A DNA stretch of 64,000 bases from Angustibacter sp. Root456 (GTDB taxonomy: Bacteria > Actinomycetota > Actinomycetes > Actinomycetales > Angustibacteraceae), in NCBI RefSeq assembly GCF_001426435.1, contig NZ_LMER01000016.1:8925-72924 (forward strand), written 5' to 3'. A program made the translations under genes and the position numbers. Below are positions 35,926-44,949 of the stretch, piece by piece. Below the pieces are notes generated by a model, which saw nothing but the letters and a program-made list of their open reading frames with translations, was not told the DNA's origin and made no database searches. The stretch's first letter is position 1. Every line of letters starts with the position of its first letter.

Positions 35926-36000
35926 CGCAGATACCCGCCAGGAGCCGGTTCCAGGAGGGCGTTTCGGGCCGCGCCTACCGGAAATCGGCGGGTATCTGCG
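35926..36000. repeat. 75-bp palindrome-ended repeat, copy 2
   Basis: Left end CGCAGATACCCGCCA pairs with right end CGGCGGGTATCTGCG at 14 of 15 positions. Same length as copy 1 at 25038-25112, with conserved ends and a diverged middle. A further GGGTACCTGCGGG follows. It lies between convergent genes. Confidence 0.78.
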
Positions 36001-36023
36001 GGTACCTGCGGGAATTCCGCCCG

Positions 36024-36554
36024 TCAGGAGCGGCGGAAGAGGCGGCGCCGGCGCCGGCCACGCAGGTGGAACGGCCGCCAGCCGGCCGTCGTCGCGGGAG
36101 TCGGCGGCGGTGGCGCGGCGTGGCTGTCGGTCGAGTAGTCGCCCGGCTGCTCGGTGGGGGCCCCGGCCGCCTCGACGCGCGTCACCACCGCGCCGACCTC
36201 GCGCCAGTGCGCGGGCAGCTGGGCCGGCAGCAGGTGGGAGTTGAGCCGCGAGCCGGCGAGTGCCTCGACGGCAGGCGCCCAGCGCTCGTCGTCCGGGTCG
36301 AGCCGCTCGCCGCGAGCCGGCACGGTGAGGATGCGGGCGCCGGTGTCCTTGCTGCGCAGCAGCAGGTCGAGGTCGCCGTCGAGTGGCGGCAGGTCCTGCT
36401 CGCCCGGGCCGCTGACCACGACGACGGCGCCCTCGTGCCAGACGTGCCACGCCGGCCACGCCCGCGCCTGCCCGCGCGGTCGCAGCCACACCAGCCCGCT
36501 CTTGGTCGCCGCCTCGGCGAGGATCGCGTCGGTGGCAGCCGGTTGCTCGCTCAC
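36024..36554 (-). CDS. Unrecognised protein, possibly FMN-binding split-barrel-like
   Basis: A 176-residue soluble protein. Residues 10-125 alternate short strands (SGLVWLRPRG, WHVWHEGAVVVVSGP, DLDLLLRSKDTGARILTVPA) in a manner reminiscent of pyridoxamine-phosphate-oxidase-like barrels, but no motif is decisive. The tail is proline-rich and ends in a basic run RGRRRRRLFRRS that could bind nucleic acid or membrane. GTG 36554 follows CAGGCT by seven bases. Divergent from the EamA gene. Confidence 0.55.
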   Translation of the reverse strand: MSEQPAATDAILAEAATKSGLVWLRPRGQARAWPAWHVWHEGAVVVVSGPGEQDLPPLDGDLDLLLRSKDTGARILTVPARGERLDPDDERWAPAVEALAGSRLNSHLLPAQLPAHWREVGAVVTRVEAAGAPTEQPGDYSTDSHAAPPPPTPATTAGWRPFHLRGRRRRRLFRRS

Positions 36555-36561
36555 GCCTGGC

Positions 36562-36567
36562 AGCCTG
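36562..36567 (-). promoter_or_regulatory. Putative -10 (CAGGCT) of leaderless gene
   Basis: Seven bases before GTG 36554 on the minus strand. Confidence 0.35.
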
Positions 36568-36596
36568 CCACACCAGGGTCGCTCCACCGAGCGTGA

Positions 36597-36602
36597 GACA
36601 GT
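36597..36602 (+). promoter_or_regulatory. Putative -10 (GACAGT) of leaderless EamA gene
   Basis: Seven bases before GTG 36610. Confidence 0.35.
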
Positions 36603-36609
36603 CCGTCGT

Positions 36610-37548
36610 GTGAGCGAGCCCGACCACGACAGCGCGACGACGACGGCGCTCCTGCTGGCGGTGGGTGTGGTGGCGGTGTCGTTCTCGGCGCCCATCGCGG
36701 CGACCACGGCGGCTCCGGCGCTCGCGGTGGCGTTCTGGCGCAACGCCTTGGCGGTGGCGGTGGTCGTGCCCTGGACGCTGGTGCGCCGCCGCGCCGAGCT
36801 CGTCCGGCTGCTGCGTCACGAGCACCGCGTCCTCGCCGTCGCGGTGCTGTCCGGCCTCGCGCTGGCGCTGCACTTCGGGCTGTGGGTGCCGAGCCTGCGG
36901 ATGACGAGCGTCACCGCCTCGACCGCCCTCGTCGCCACCACGCCGCTGTGGACGTTGCTGGCCGACCGGCTCACCGGACGCCGTCCGAGCCGCGGCGTGG
37001 TGCTCGGGGCGCTGCTCGCCTTCGCCGGTGTCGTCGTGATCACCGGGGTGGACGCCGACGCGTCGTCGCGTGCGCTGCTCGGTGACGCGCTCGCCCTGGG
37101 CGGGGGCGCGGCCGCGGCGGGCTACACGCTGCTGGGCTCGTCCGTGCGGCGCACCACGAGCACGGCGACCTACACCTCGGTCGCCTACACCGTGTGCGCG
37201 CTGGTGCTGCTGCCGGTGACGCTGATCGCGCGTCAACCCCTGTCGGGCTACTCGACGCGCACCTGGGTCGAGCTCGTCGTCCTCATGCTGAGCGCCCAGC
37301 TGCTGGGGCACTCGATCCTCAACCGCACGCTGCGGACGGCGGGAGCGACCACCGTGGCCCTCGCGATCCTGCTCGAGACACCGGGGGCCGCGCTGCTCGC
37401 GTGGGCGTTCTGGCACCAGCCGCCGCCGCTCGCGACGCTGCCAGGTGCTGCTCTGGTGCTGCTGGGGCTGGCGCTCGTCGTCCGCGCTCGCACGTCGCAG
37501 CGGCGGGTGCAGGCCGCGCTCGAGGTGGGCAACGTCACGGACGCGTGA
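36610..37548 (+). CDS. EamA (DMT) family transporter
   Basis: A 312-residue membrane protein with ten predicted helices arranged as two five-helix EamA repeats; FWRNALA in helix 2 and TPLWTLLADRLTGRRPS at the end of the first repeat are typical. Such carriers move amino acids or metabolites, direction and substrate unknown. GTG 36610 was chosen by spacing from GACAGT. Confidence 0.88.
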   Translation: MSEPDHDSATTTALLLAVGVVAVSFSAPIAATTAAPALAVAFWRNALAVAVVVPWTLVRRRAELVRLLRHEHRVLAVAVLSGLALALHFGLWVPSLRMTSVTASTALVATTPLWTLLADRLTGRRPSRGVVLGALLAFAGVVVITGVDADASSRALLGDALALGGGAAAAGYTLLGSSVRRTTSTATYTSVAYTVCALVLLPVTLIARQPLSGYSTRTWVELVVLMLSAQLLGHSILNRTLRTAGATTVALAILLETPGAALLAWAFWHQPPPLATLPGAALVLLGLALVVRARTSQRRVQAALEVGNVTDA

Positions 37549-37630
37549 CAGTGCCAGGCCGGTGACCCGTCGGTAACCTCGCGGCAGATCAGCCCGCCTC
37601 GGGCGCACCCCCAGCGAACGGGAGCTCGCG

Positions 37631-38662
37631 ATGACCGCCTCGACCGCCCTGCCCACCGCGCTGCCGAACGGGCCGCACGCCACCCCCGGCACCGCGGCCG
37701 CCCTCGTGCGTCCGCACCGCTCGCGGCGGTCGAACCTCGCCGTTCCCGGGTCGAGCACGAAGATGATCGACAAGGCCAAGGGCCTGCCCGCCGACCAGGT
37801 GTTCCTCGACCTCGAGGACGCCGTGGCCCCCATCGCCAAGGAGGGCGCACGCGCCAACATCGTCGCCGCGCTCAACGAGGGCGGCTGGGGCGACAAGGTG
37901 CGCACCGTGCGCGTCAACGACTGGACGACGAAGTGGACGTACGCCGACGTCCTCGAGATCGCGGGGGGCGCCGGCGCGAACCTCGACTGCATCATGCTGC
38001 CCAAGGTGCAGACCGCCGAGCAGGTCGTGGCCCTCGACCTGCTGCTCACCCAGGTCGAGACCGCCAACGGGCTGGACGTCGGCCGCATCGGCATCGAGGC
38101 GCAGATCGAGAACGCGCTGGGCCTCACCAACGTCAACGCCATCGCCGCGGCGTCTGCGCGCGTGGAGACGATCATCTTCGGGCCGGCCGACTTCATGGCC
38201 AGCATCAACATGAAGTCGCTGGTGGTGGGCGAGCAGCCGCAGGGCTACGACGTCGGCGACGCCTACCACTACATCCTCATGCAGATCCTCATGGCGGCGC
38301 GGGCCTACGACAAGCTCGCCATCGACGGGCCGTACCTGCAGATCCGCGACGTCGAGGGCTTCACTCGGGTCGCGAGCCGTTCTGCCGCACTGGGTTTCGA
38401 CGGCAAGTGGGTGCTGCACCCCGGCCAGATCGACGCGGCGAACGAGGTCTACAGCCCGCGGCAGGAGGACTACGACCACGCCGAGAACATCCTCGACGCC
38501 TACGAGCACTACACGTCCGAGGCCGGTGGCGCGCGCGGCGCCGTCATGCTGGGTGACGAGATGATCGACGAGGCGTCGCGCAAGATGGCGCTCGTGATCT
38601 CGGCCAAGGGCCGGGCCGCGGGCATGACGCGCGGCGAGCGCTGGACGCCGCCGGAGGACTGA
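37631..38662 (+). CDS. HpcH/HpaI aldolase family CoA-ester lyase (malyl-CoA lyase-like)
   Basis: A 343-residue TIM-barrel lyase. NLAVPGSSTKMIDKA, VFLDLEDAV (Mg-site Glu/Asp) and GIEAQIENALGL are family motifs; the long C-terminal lid and length resemble beta-methylmalyl/malyl-CoA lyases more than CitE proper. It may cleave or form malyl-CoA or a related ester. ATG 37631 has GGGAG upstream. No glyoxylate-cycle partner is adjacent. Confidence 0.87.
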   Translation: MTASTALPTALPNGPHATPGTAAALVRPHRSRRSNLAVPGSSTKMIDKAKGLPADQVFLDLEDAVAPIAKEGARANIVAALNEGGWGDKVRTVRVNDWTTKWTYADVLEIAGGAGANLDCIMLPKVQTAEQVVALDLLLTQVETANGLDVGRIGIEAQIENALGLTNVNAIAAASARVETIIFGPADFMASINMKSLVVGEQPQGYDVGDAYHYILMQILMAARAYDKLAIDGPYLQIRDVEGFTRVASRSAALGFDGKWVLHPGQIDAANEVYSPRQEDYDHAENILDAYEHYTSEAGGARGAVMLGDEMIDEASRKMALVISAKGRAAGMTRGERWTPPED

Positions 38663-38663
38663 C

Positions 38664-38699
38664 GGGGCCAGCGGGGCCAGCGGGGCTAGCGGGGCTGAC
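38664..38699. repeat. Four 9-bp tandem units with downstream complement
   Basis: GGGGCCAGC, GGGGCCAGC, GGGGCTAGC, GGGGCTGAC follow the lyase stop directly. GCTGGCCCC at 38721-38729 can pair with either of the first two units, so the tract may end transcription through alternative hairpins. Confidence 0.65.
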
Positions 38700-38805
38700 C
38701 CGCTGCGTCTGGCTGCAGCAGCTGGCCCCCGGCAAGCGCTTCTGATCGGGCGAGCGGTGGGGCGCCGACCTAGCGTGGGACGACGATCCCGACCGAGAGG
38801 AAGCC

Positions 38806-39357
38806 ATGGCTGACCAGACGCCGCGATTCACCGTGCCGGGCCTGAGCCAGGACGACGCCGCCACCGTGGGGGCGATCCTGCAGGACCGCCTCAACGCCCT
38901 CAACGACCTCGCGCTCACCTTGAAGCACGTGCACTGGAACGTGATCGGCCAGAACTTCATCGCCGTGCACGAGATGCTCGACCCCCAGATCGACGCCGTG
39001 CGCGCCATGGTCGACGAGGCCGCCGAGCGCATGGCGACCCTCGGCGTCGCGCCGCAGGGGACGCCGGGCGCGATCGTCTCGCAGCGCTCCTGGGACGACT
39101 ACTCGCTCGGCCGCGCCACGACGCAGGAGCACCTCGGGGCCCTCGACCTCGTCTTCGCGGGTGTCATCTCCGACCACCGCAAGGCGCAGGAGCAGACCGC
39201 CGACCTCGACCCCGTCACCGAGGACCTCGTCATCGGCCAGCTGCGCCAGCTCGAGCTGTTCCACTGGTTCGTGCGCGCCCACCTGGAGAACCTCGGCGGC
39301 GAGCTGTCGACGTCCGGCGCGACGACCGAGACCGAGGCCGCGCAGCAGGCCGGCTGA
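38806..39357 (+). CDS. dps: Dps family DNA-binding ferritin-like protein
   Basis: A 183-residue four-helix-bundle protein that stores iron and protects DNA. The ferroxidase site is spread over LKHVHWNVIGQNFIAVHE and DAVRAMVDEAAER, as in Dps dimers. A flexible C-terminal tail rich in Thr, Glu and Ala follows. ATG 38806 has AGAGGAAG upstream. The gene ends at a convergent hairpin. Confidence 0.92.
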   Translation: MADQTPRFTVPGLSQDDAATVGAILQDRLNALNDLALTLKHVHWNVIGQNFIAVHEMLDPQIDAVRAMVDEAAERMATLGVAPQGTPGAIVSQRSWDDYSLGRATTQEHLGALDLVFAGVISDHRKAQEQTADLDPVTEDLVIGQLRQLELFHWFVRAHLENLGGELSTSGATTETEAAQQAG

Positions 39358-39377
39358 CCGCGCACGGCCACCGAGAC

Positions 39378-39423
39378 CGCAGTAGTGGCCCACCGCGCCT
39401 CCTCCCGATGGGCCACTACTGCG
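39378..39423. terminator. Bidirectional hairpin between dps and convergent gene
   Basis: A perfect 15-bp stem (CGCAGTAGTGGCCCA) with a 16-nt loop, 20 bp after the dps stop and 12 bp before the stop of the opposing gene. Confidence 0.75.
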
Positions 39424-39435
39424 CTGGGCGAGTCG

Positions 39436-39801
39436 TCAGCCGAGCGGCCGCAGGTAGGTGTCGAGCGACGTCGCCTGCGGCCCCAGGTGGTCGCGCACCC
39501 ACCGCTGCTCGCCCCGGCGCACCACCGCGCGGCCCCTCTCGCGCAGCGCCCGCAGCAGCCGGCGCGGCCGCACGCCGAGCAGCCGCGCGAGCTCGTCGGT
39601 CTCGGCCCGCGTGAGCCACACGCCGTACTCGTACTCGGCGTCACCGAAGGGTGCGTCGTCACCGCGCATCAGGTGGTGCCCCACGAAGTGCAGGCCCTCG
39701 CGTGGCGACCAGACCGCCCACACCGACAAGCCCGGCACGTCGTGGTCGAGCTCGACGTGCCGGGTCGGCCACCGGGTGCGGAGTGAGACGTTGCCAGCCA
39801 T
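39436..39801 (-). CDS. Small protein of unknown function
   Basis: A 121-residue soluble protein. The N-terminal half looks beta-rich (HVELDHDVPGLSVWAVWSP, GLHFVGHHLMRG); the C-terminal half is a helical, arginine-rich stretch (TDELARLLGVRPRRLLRALR) that could be a helix-turn-helix. ATG 39801 is the only likely start. I do not recognise the family. Confidence 0.6.
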   Translation of the reverse strand: MAGNVSLRTRWPTRHVELDHDVPGLSVWAVWSPREGLHFVGHHLMRGDDAPFGDAEYEYGVWLTRAETDELARLLGVRPRRLLRALRERGRAVVRRGEQRWVRDHLGPQATSLDTYLRPLG

Positions 39802-39939
39802 GACTCGAGCCTTGCAGGTTGGCGCGGCCGGCCGCCGCCGTCGTCCACAGGCCCGTAACGCTGGTCACATCGGCTGTCGCCGCACGAGCGGAGCCGGGAT
39901 ACTCGCCGGTAGCCATCCCGCCGACGAAGGAGCCGACCG

Positions 39940-41139
39940 ATGGGCCGCCTGCAGCACACCGAAGGACTCACCGAAGACCAGCTCGAGCTGCTGAAGCTGG
40001 TGCACGAGTTCGTCGACGAGCAGGTCATCCCCGTCGCGACCCGGCTCGAGCACGCCGACGAGTACCCCACCGAGATCGTCGAGGGCATGAAGGAGATGGG
40101 GATCTTCGGCCTGATGATCCCCGAGGAGTACGGCGGCCTGGGGGAGTCGCTGCTCACCTACGCGCTCACGGTCGAGGAGATCGCGCGCGGCTGGATGAGC
40201 GTCAGCGGGATCATCAACACCCACTTCATCGTGGCCTACATGCTGCTGCAGCACGGCACCGAGGAGCAGAAGCAGAAGTACCTGCCGCGCATGGCCACCG
40301 GCGACGTGCGCGGCGCGTTCTCGATGAGCGAGCCGGGCTGCGGGTCCGACGTCAGCGGCATCCGCACCAAGGCCGTGCAGGACGACGGCTCCGGCGACTG
40401 GACCATCAACGGCCAGAAGATGTGGCTCACCAACGGCGGCTCGGCCAACCTCGTGGCGGTGCTCACCAAGACCGACACCGGCGCGGAGTCGGTCTACAAG
40501 AACATGACGACGTTCCTCGTCGAGAAGGAGCCCGGCTTCGGCGAGACGGCGCCCGGCGTCACGGTGCCCGGCAAGATCGAGAAGATGGGCTACAAGGGCG
40601 TCGACACCACCGAGCTCGTCTTCGACGGCTACCGGACGACGTCCGAGCAGATCCTCGGCGGCGAGCCCGGCAAGGGCTTCTACCAGATGATGGACGGCGT
40701 CGAGGTGGGCCGCGTCAACGTCGCCGCCCGGGCCTGCGGTGTCGCGATGCGCGCCTTCGAGCTCGGCACGGCCTACGCCCAGCAGCGTGAGGCCTTCGGC
40801 AAGAAGATCGCCGAGCACCAGGCCGTGCTGTTCCGCATCGCCGAGATGGCGACCAAGGTCGAGGCGGCGCACCAGATGATGGTGATGGCCGCGCGCCGCA
40901 AGGACTCCGGGCAGCGCAACGACCTCGAGGCCGGCATGGCCAAGTACCTCGCCAGCGAGTACTGCGCCCAGGTCGTGGAGGACTCCTTCCGCATCCACGG
41001 TGGCTTCGGCTACTCCAAGGAGTACGAGATCGAGCGGCTGTACCGCGAGGCGCCGATGCTGCTCATCGGCGAGGGCACGGCCGACATCCAGCGGATGATC
41101 ATCGGTCGCCGGCTACTCGAGGACTACAAGCTCGGCTGA
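39940..41139 (+). CDS. Acyl-CoA dehydrogenase
   Basis: A 399-residue FAD enzyme of the acyl-CoA dehydrogenase family. Signatures are FSMSEPGCGSDVSGI (FAD/substrate region), the second-domain WLTNGG, and IHGGFGYSKEYEIERLYRE with the likely catalytic Glu downstream near LIGEGTADIQR. It oxidises an acyl-CoA to enoyl-CoA; chain preference unknown. ATG 39940 has GAAGGAG upstream; a GATACT hexamer at 39898-39903 may be the -10. Confidence 0.92.
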   Translation: MGRLQHTEGLTEDQLELLKLVHEFVDEQVIPVATRLEHADEYPTEIVEGMKEMGIFGLMIPEEYGGLGESLLTYALTVEEIARGWMSVSGIINTHFIVAYMLLQHGTEEQKQKYLPRMATGDVRGAFSMSEPGCGSDVSGIRTKAVQDDGSGDWTINGQKMWLTNGGSANLVAVLTKTDTGAESVYKNMTTFLVEKEPGFGETAPGVTVPGKIEKMGYKGVDTTELVFDGYRTTSEQILGGEPGKGFYQMMDGVEVGRVNVAARACGVAMRAFELGTAYAQQREAFGKKIAEHQAVLFRIAEMATKVEAAHQMMVMAARRKDSGQRNDLEAGMAKYLASEYCAQVVEDSFRIHGGFGYSKEYEIERLYREAPMLLIGEGTADIQRMIIGRRLLEDYKLG

Positions 41140-41191
41140 CCGGCCGCGCCGTACAGGTGCGCTGCCGCCGCGCTCAGGGGAGGATGATCAC

Positions 41192-41704
41192 ATGGCTGGA
41201 ACCACACCGCGCCCGCGTCCCGGAGGACGGGCCGTCCTCACCCTCGACTTCCCGCAGTCCCTCGGGGTCTTCGACAAGTACGAGGAGGCCCAACGCGCCG
41301 TCGACTACCTGTCCGACCACGAGTTCCCCGTCGAGAACTGCATGATCGTCGGCACCGAGCTCAAGCAGGTCGAGCGCGTCACCGGGCGCCTCACGTGGTC
41401 GCGTGCGGCGCTGGCGGGGGCGGCGTCCGGCGCCTGGATGGGCCTGTTCGTCGGCCTGCTGCTCAGCCTGTTCAGCAGCGGCGGCAGCGCCCTCGCGGCG
41501 ATCCTCACCGGCGTGCTCATCGGCGTGATGTTCGGCATGGCCATGGGGCTCGCCGGCTACGCCGCCACGGGCGGGCGCCGCGACTTCACCTCGGTGACCC
41601 AGGTCGTGGCGACCCGCCACGAGGTGCTGGTGGAGCACCGGCTGCTTGCGCAGGCGCAGCAGCTGCTGGCCGAGATGCCGGGGCGGCCGCAGCAGCCCCT
41701 CTGA
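41192..41704 (+). CDS. General stress protein 17M (YflT)-like membrane protein
   Basis: A 170-residue protein. The N-terminal part (SLGVFDKYEEAQRAVDYLSDHEFPVENCMIVGTEL, given here as a domain outline at residues 22-57) is the YflT heat-induced stress domain; two glycine-rich membrane helices follow at about 74-97 and 99-120, then a soluble end. Function not established; members are stress-induced. Confidence 0.82.
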   Translation: MAGTTPRPRPGGRAVLTLDFPQSLGVFDKYEEAQRAVDYLSDHEFPVENCMIVGTELKQVERVTGRLTWSRAALAGAASGAWMGLFVGLLLSLFSSGGSALAAILTGVLIGVMFGMAMGLAGYAATGGRRDFTSVTQVVATRHEVLVEHRLLAQAQQLLAEMPGRPQQPL

Positions 41705-41716
41705 CCGGTCGGTGGC

Positions 41717-42301
41717 TCAGCGCAGGTGGTAGGCGGCGCGGGCCACCGAGAAGGCGTGGCGGCTGGGTCGGTGCACGCAGGTGACGCCGTCCTTGTCGCT
41801 GTCGCACCGGAAGTCACCGCGGCTGACCGAGCTGCCGTAGCCGAGGGCCTTGCCGTCGACCGGGGCGGCTGAGGTGCAGGCGAAGCTCGCCTGCTGCGCC
41901 GTCACCTGCAGGGCGTCGCCCCATGCGCCGGTGCACGACGCCGGCTTGGCGGGCGCCGTCCAGCTGTGGTCCGCGATGTCGCACCGTGCGCCCTGCGAGC
42001 TGATCTCGCACCGGATGTTGCCCGATGGCGAGCTGAACCCGACCCGGTCGTCGGAGGCTTGCGCCGTCGCGCTGGGCGACGGCGCGGCCGCAGTGGACGA
42101 CGTGCCGGCCGCGGCCGACGCCGAGCTCGAGGGCTGCGGCGGCGGCACGGACGTCAGGATGCTGCTCTCGGCCGGAGCGAAGAGCCCCTTCAGGCCGAGC
42201 ACGAGCGCCAGCAGGCAGAGGACGGCGAACGCGCCCACCGCGACGACGGTGGCCGTCCGGCGCCGCTCGCGCGGGACGTCGGGCAGGCTCGGCAGGGTCA
42301 C
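41717..42301 (-). CDS. Secreted or membrane-anchored Cys-rich protein, DUF6636-like
   Basis: A 194-residue protein: one N-terminal helix (about 18-40), a Ser/Ala/Pro linker (50-85), then a domain with six cysteines arranged in pairs (IRCE, ARCD, SCTG, FACT, FRCD, VTCV) likely to be disulfide-bonded outside the cell. It resembles the DUF6636 group. GTG 42301 overlaps the aminopeptidase stop, so it is the second gene of that operon. Confidence 0.7.
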   Translation of the reverse strand: MTLPSLPDVPRERRRTATVVAVGAFAVLCLLALVLGLKGLFAPAESSILTSVPPPQPSSSASAAAGTSSTAAAPSPSATAQASDDRVGFSSPSGNIRCEISSQGARCDIADHSWTAPAKPASCTGAWGDALQVTAQQASFACTSAAPVDGKALGYGSSVSRGDFRCDSDKDGVTCVHRPSRHAFSVARAAYHLR

Positions 42302-43791
42302 GGCAGCAGCTGCGCCATCCAGCGCTCGACGTCGTCAGGCGTACGGGGCAGGGCCGACGACAGGTTCTCGCAGCCGTCCTCGGTGACGAGCACGTCGTCC
42401 TCGATGCGCACGCCGATGCCGCGCAGCTCCGGCGGGACGAGCTCGTCGTCGGCCTTGAAGTACAGGCCCGGCTCGACCGTGAGCACCATGCCGGGCTTCA
42501 GCTCGGCCTCGAGGTACTGCTCGCGACGAGCCTGAGCGCAGTCGTGGACGTCGATGCCCAGGTGGTGGCTCGTGCCGTGCACCATCCACCGGCGGTGGTG
42601 ACCGCCCTCGTCGCCGAGAGTGGCCTCGACGTCGACGGGCAGCAGGCCCCACTCGACGAGCTTGGCGGCGATGACGCGGATCGTGGCCTCGTGCACGTCC
42701 TTGAACTTGTTGCCCGGCTTCACCGCGGCGATGCCGGCCTCCTGGGCCTCGAGCACGGCCTCGTAGACCTTGCGTTGGACCTCGCTGAACCGGCCGTTCA
42801 CCGGGAGCGTGCGGGTGACGTCGGCGGTGTAGAGGGAGTCGACCTCGACGCCGGCGTCGATGAGGAGCAGGTCGCCGTCGCGCACGTCGCCGGTGTTGCG
42901 GATCCAGTGCAGCGTGCAGGCGTGGTCACCCGCGGCGACGATCGAGTCGTAGCCGACGCCGTTGCCGGAGTGTCGTGCGACGAGCCCGAACTGGCCCTCG
43001 ACCCAGCGCTCGCCCCGGCCCTTGGCTACGGCGTCCGGGAAGCTGCGCACCATGGCCTCGAAGCCGTCCGCGGTCGCGGCGCAGGCGAGGCGCATCTGCT
43101 CGATCTCCCACTCGTCTTTGGTGAGCCGCATCTCCGACAGGAAGACGCCGAGCTCGTCGTCGAGCTGGCGGTCGGCCTCGACGTCGCGCTCCTGCGACTG
43201 CTCGCGCGCCTGGTCGATCGTGGCGGTGACGTCGGGGTCGGCGTCGCGCACGACGCGCACCGTGAGCAGGCCGAGGTCCTTCTTGACCGCCTCGGGCAGC
43301 TCGTCGAGGTGCCGGGCGGTGATGGCGAGCTCGGCCTCGATCTCCTCCAGGCTCGGCCGCACGCCGACCCACAGCTCGCCGTAGCGGGCGTCGGCGTAGA
43401 ACTCCTCGGTGTCGCGGCCGGCGCGCGGGCGGAAGTACAGCACCGCCTCGTGGCCGCCACCCTCGACCGGCTCGAGCACCAGCACCGAGTCGGGCTCGCG
43501 GTCGGCGCCCAGACCGGTGAGGTACGAGAAGGCCGAGTGCGGCCGGAAGACGTAGTCGGTGTCGTTCGAGCGCACCTTCAGCCCGCCGGCCGGCACGACG
43601 ACCCGCTCGCCGGCGAACGCCTGCGACACCGCGGCGCGGCGTTGCGCGGCGTACGTCGCGACGTCGGCCCGCGCCGGCAGCTCGCTCGGCCGGGGCGCCC
43701 AGCCTCCGGCGATGAAGCTCTTGAACGCCTCGGACGTCGGGCGGGTGCGGTGGTCGGTCTTCTTCGGCTGCTGCTCGCTCACCCGACCCAT
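42298..43791 (-). CDS. pepP: Xaa-Pro aminopeptidase (M24B)
   Basis: A 497-residue pita-bread-fold metallopeptidase that removes N-terminal residues before proline. Metal ligands are seen in LLIDAGVEVDSLYTADVTRT (two Asp), HGTSHHLGIDVHD (His), VEPGLYF (Glu) and VRIEDDVLV (Glu). The N-terminal creatinase-like domain is full length. ATG 43791 chosen. Confidence 0.93.
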   Translation of the reverse strand: MGRVSEQQPKKTDHRTRPTSEAFKSFIAGGWAPRPSELPARADVATYAAQRRAAVSQAFAGERVVVPAGGLKVRSNDTDYVFRPHSAFSYLTGLGADREPDSVLVLEPVEGGGHEAVLYFRPRAGRDTEEFYADARYGELWVGVRPSLEEIEAELAITARHLDELPEAVKKDLGLLTVRVVRDADPDVTATIDQAREQSQERDVEADRQLDDELGVFLSEMRLTKDEWEIEQMRLACAATADGFEAMVRSFPDAVAKGRGERWVEGQFGLVARHSGNGVGYDSIVAAGDHACTLHWIRNTGDVRDGDLLLIDAGVEVDSLYTADVTRTLPVNGRFSEVQRKVYEAVLEAQEAGIAAVKPGNKFKDVHEATIRVIAAKLVEWGLLPVDVEATLGDEGGHHRRWMVHGTSHHLGIDVHDCAQARREQYLEAELKPGMVLTVEPGLYFKADDELVPPELRGIGVRIEDDVLVTEDGCENLSSALPRTPDDVERWMAQLLP

Positions 43792-43868
43792 GGTGCACTA
43801 CGGCCGCGCATCGGTGTACCGGGTACTGCCCGCGCCGCCGCGACGCCGCGTCTGCTGGGATGGGCACC

Positions 43869-44936
43869 ATGACGCGCTTCGACGACGCGGCGCTGCTGTC
43901 GGACCGCTTCCGGCAGCACGCCGCCGTGTGCAGCTCACCGCTCTACGCGGCGCTCATGACCGCCATGGCCGACGACTGGGACGCCGGCGGCCCGGTGCGC
44001 GCGGTGTGCGCCGGTTGGGAGCACGCGCAGCCCGGGTCGGTGGTGCAGCTGCGCCTGCTCGCCGGCCTGCACCGTGTCGTGCTGCGCGGCGAGGCGCCCG
44101 CTCTGGCGGCCTACTACCGCAACGTCGGCGGCACCCTCGCGCCCGAGGACGCCTGGCCCGTGGCCCAGACGGTGATCGCTGACCACGTCGACGAGCTGCG
44201 CGACGGGCTCGCGCTCGCCCCCCAGACCAACGAGGTGGGTCGGGCGGCCGCCCTCGCGGTCGGGCTCGCGGACGCCGTGTGGCGCACCGGCACCGGCCGC
44301 GTGCGGCTGCTCGAGGTCGGTGCGAGCGCGGGGCTGAACCTGCTCGTCGACCGGTACGCCGTCCGGCTCGACGACGGTCGAGTGCTCGGTGACGAGGCGT
44401 CACCGCTGCTGCTCGACGGCGCCCACGGCCCGGTCGAGCCCGCGTCCTTCGAGCTGGTCGAGCGCCGGGGCTGCGACCTGTCGCCGGTCGACGCCGGCGC
44501 ACCCGAGGGCGCGACGCTGCTGTCGTCGTACGTCTGGCCCGACCACGCGCACCGCTTCGAGCGCCTGCAGACTGCCCTCGCCATCGCCCGCACCGACCCG
44601 CCGCGCGTCGAGGCGGCGTCCGCGGGTGAGTGGCTGGAGCAGGTCCTCGCCGAGCGACCGGACGACGACGTGCTCACGGTGGTGTGGCAGTCGATCACCC
44701 GCATGTACTGGCCCGCCGAGGAGCTCGCGCGCGTGCAGGCGGCGCTCGACCAGGCCGGACGCCGCCTGCCGCGGCTCGCGCACGTCGCCATGGAGTACGG
44801 GGCCGCCGAGGCCGGCGCCCAGCTCACCGTCGACGTCTGGCGTGGCGGCGCCCCCGACGGTGCCCGCACGCTCGTCGCCGGTGTGCACGACCACGGGCTG
44901 CCCGTGACGCTGCACGACGGCGTCCGCGTCGGCTAG
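43869..44936 (+). CDS. DUF2332 family protein
   Basis: A 355-residue protein of the actinobacterial/alphaproteobacterial DUF2332 family; the key stretch is LLEVGASAGLNLLVDRYAV, which looks like a nucleotide or SAM-binding loop, and MEYGAAEAGAQLTVDVW at the end. Catalysis unknown. ATG 43869 is preferred over ATG 43860 because it lies seven bases after TGGGAT, though that is weak. Confidence 0.82.
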   Translation: MTRFDDAALLSDRFRQHAAVCSSPLYAALMTAMADDWDAGGPVRAVCAGWEHAQPGSVVQLRLLAGLHRVVLRGEAPALAAYYRNVGGTLAPEDAWPVAQTVIADHVDELRDGLALAPQTNEVGRAAALAVGLADAVWRTGTGRVRLLEVGASAGLNLLVDRYAVRLDDGRVLGDEASPLLLDGAHGPVEPASFELVERRGCDLSPVDAGAPEGATLLSSYVWPDHAHRFERLQTALAIARTDPPRVEAASAGEWLEQVLAERPDDDVLTVVWQSITRMYWPAEELARVQAALDQAGRRLPRLAHVAMEYGAAEAGAQLTVDVWRGGAPDGARTLVAGVHDHGLPVTLHDGVRVG

Positions 44937-44949
44937 CTGTCTCGAGGGC

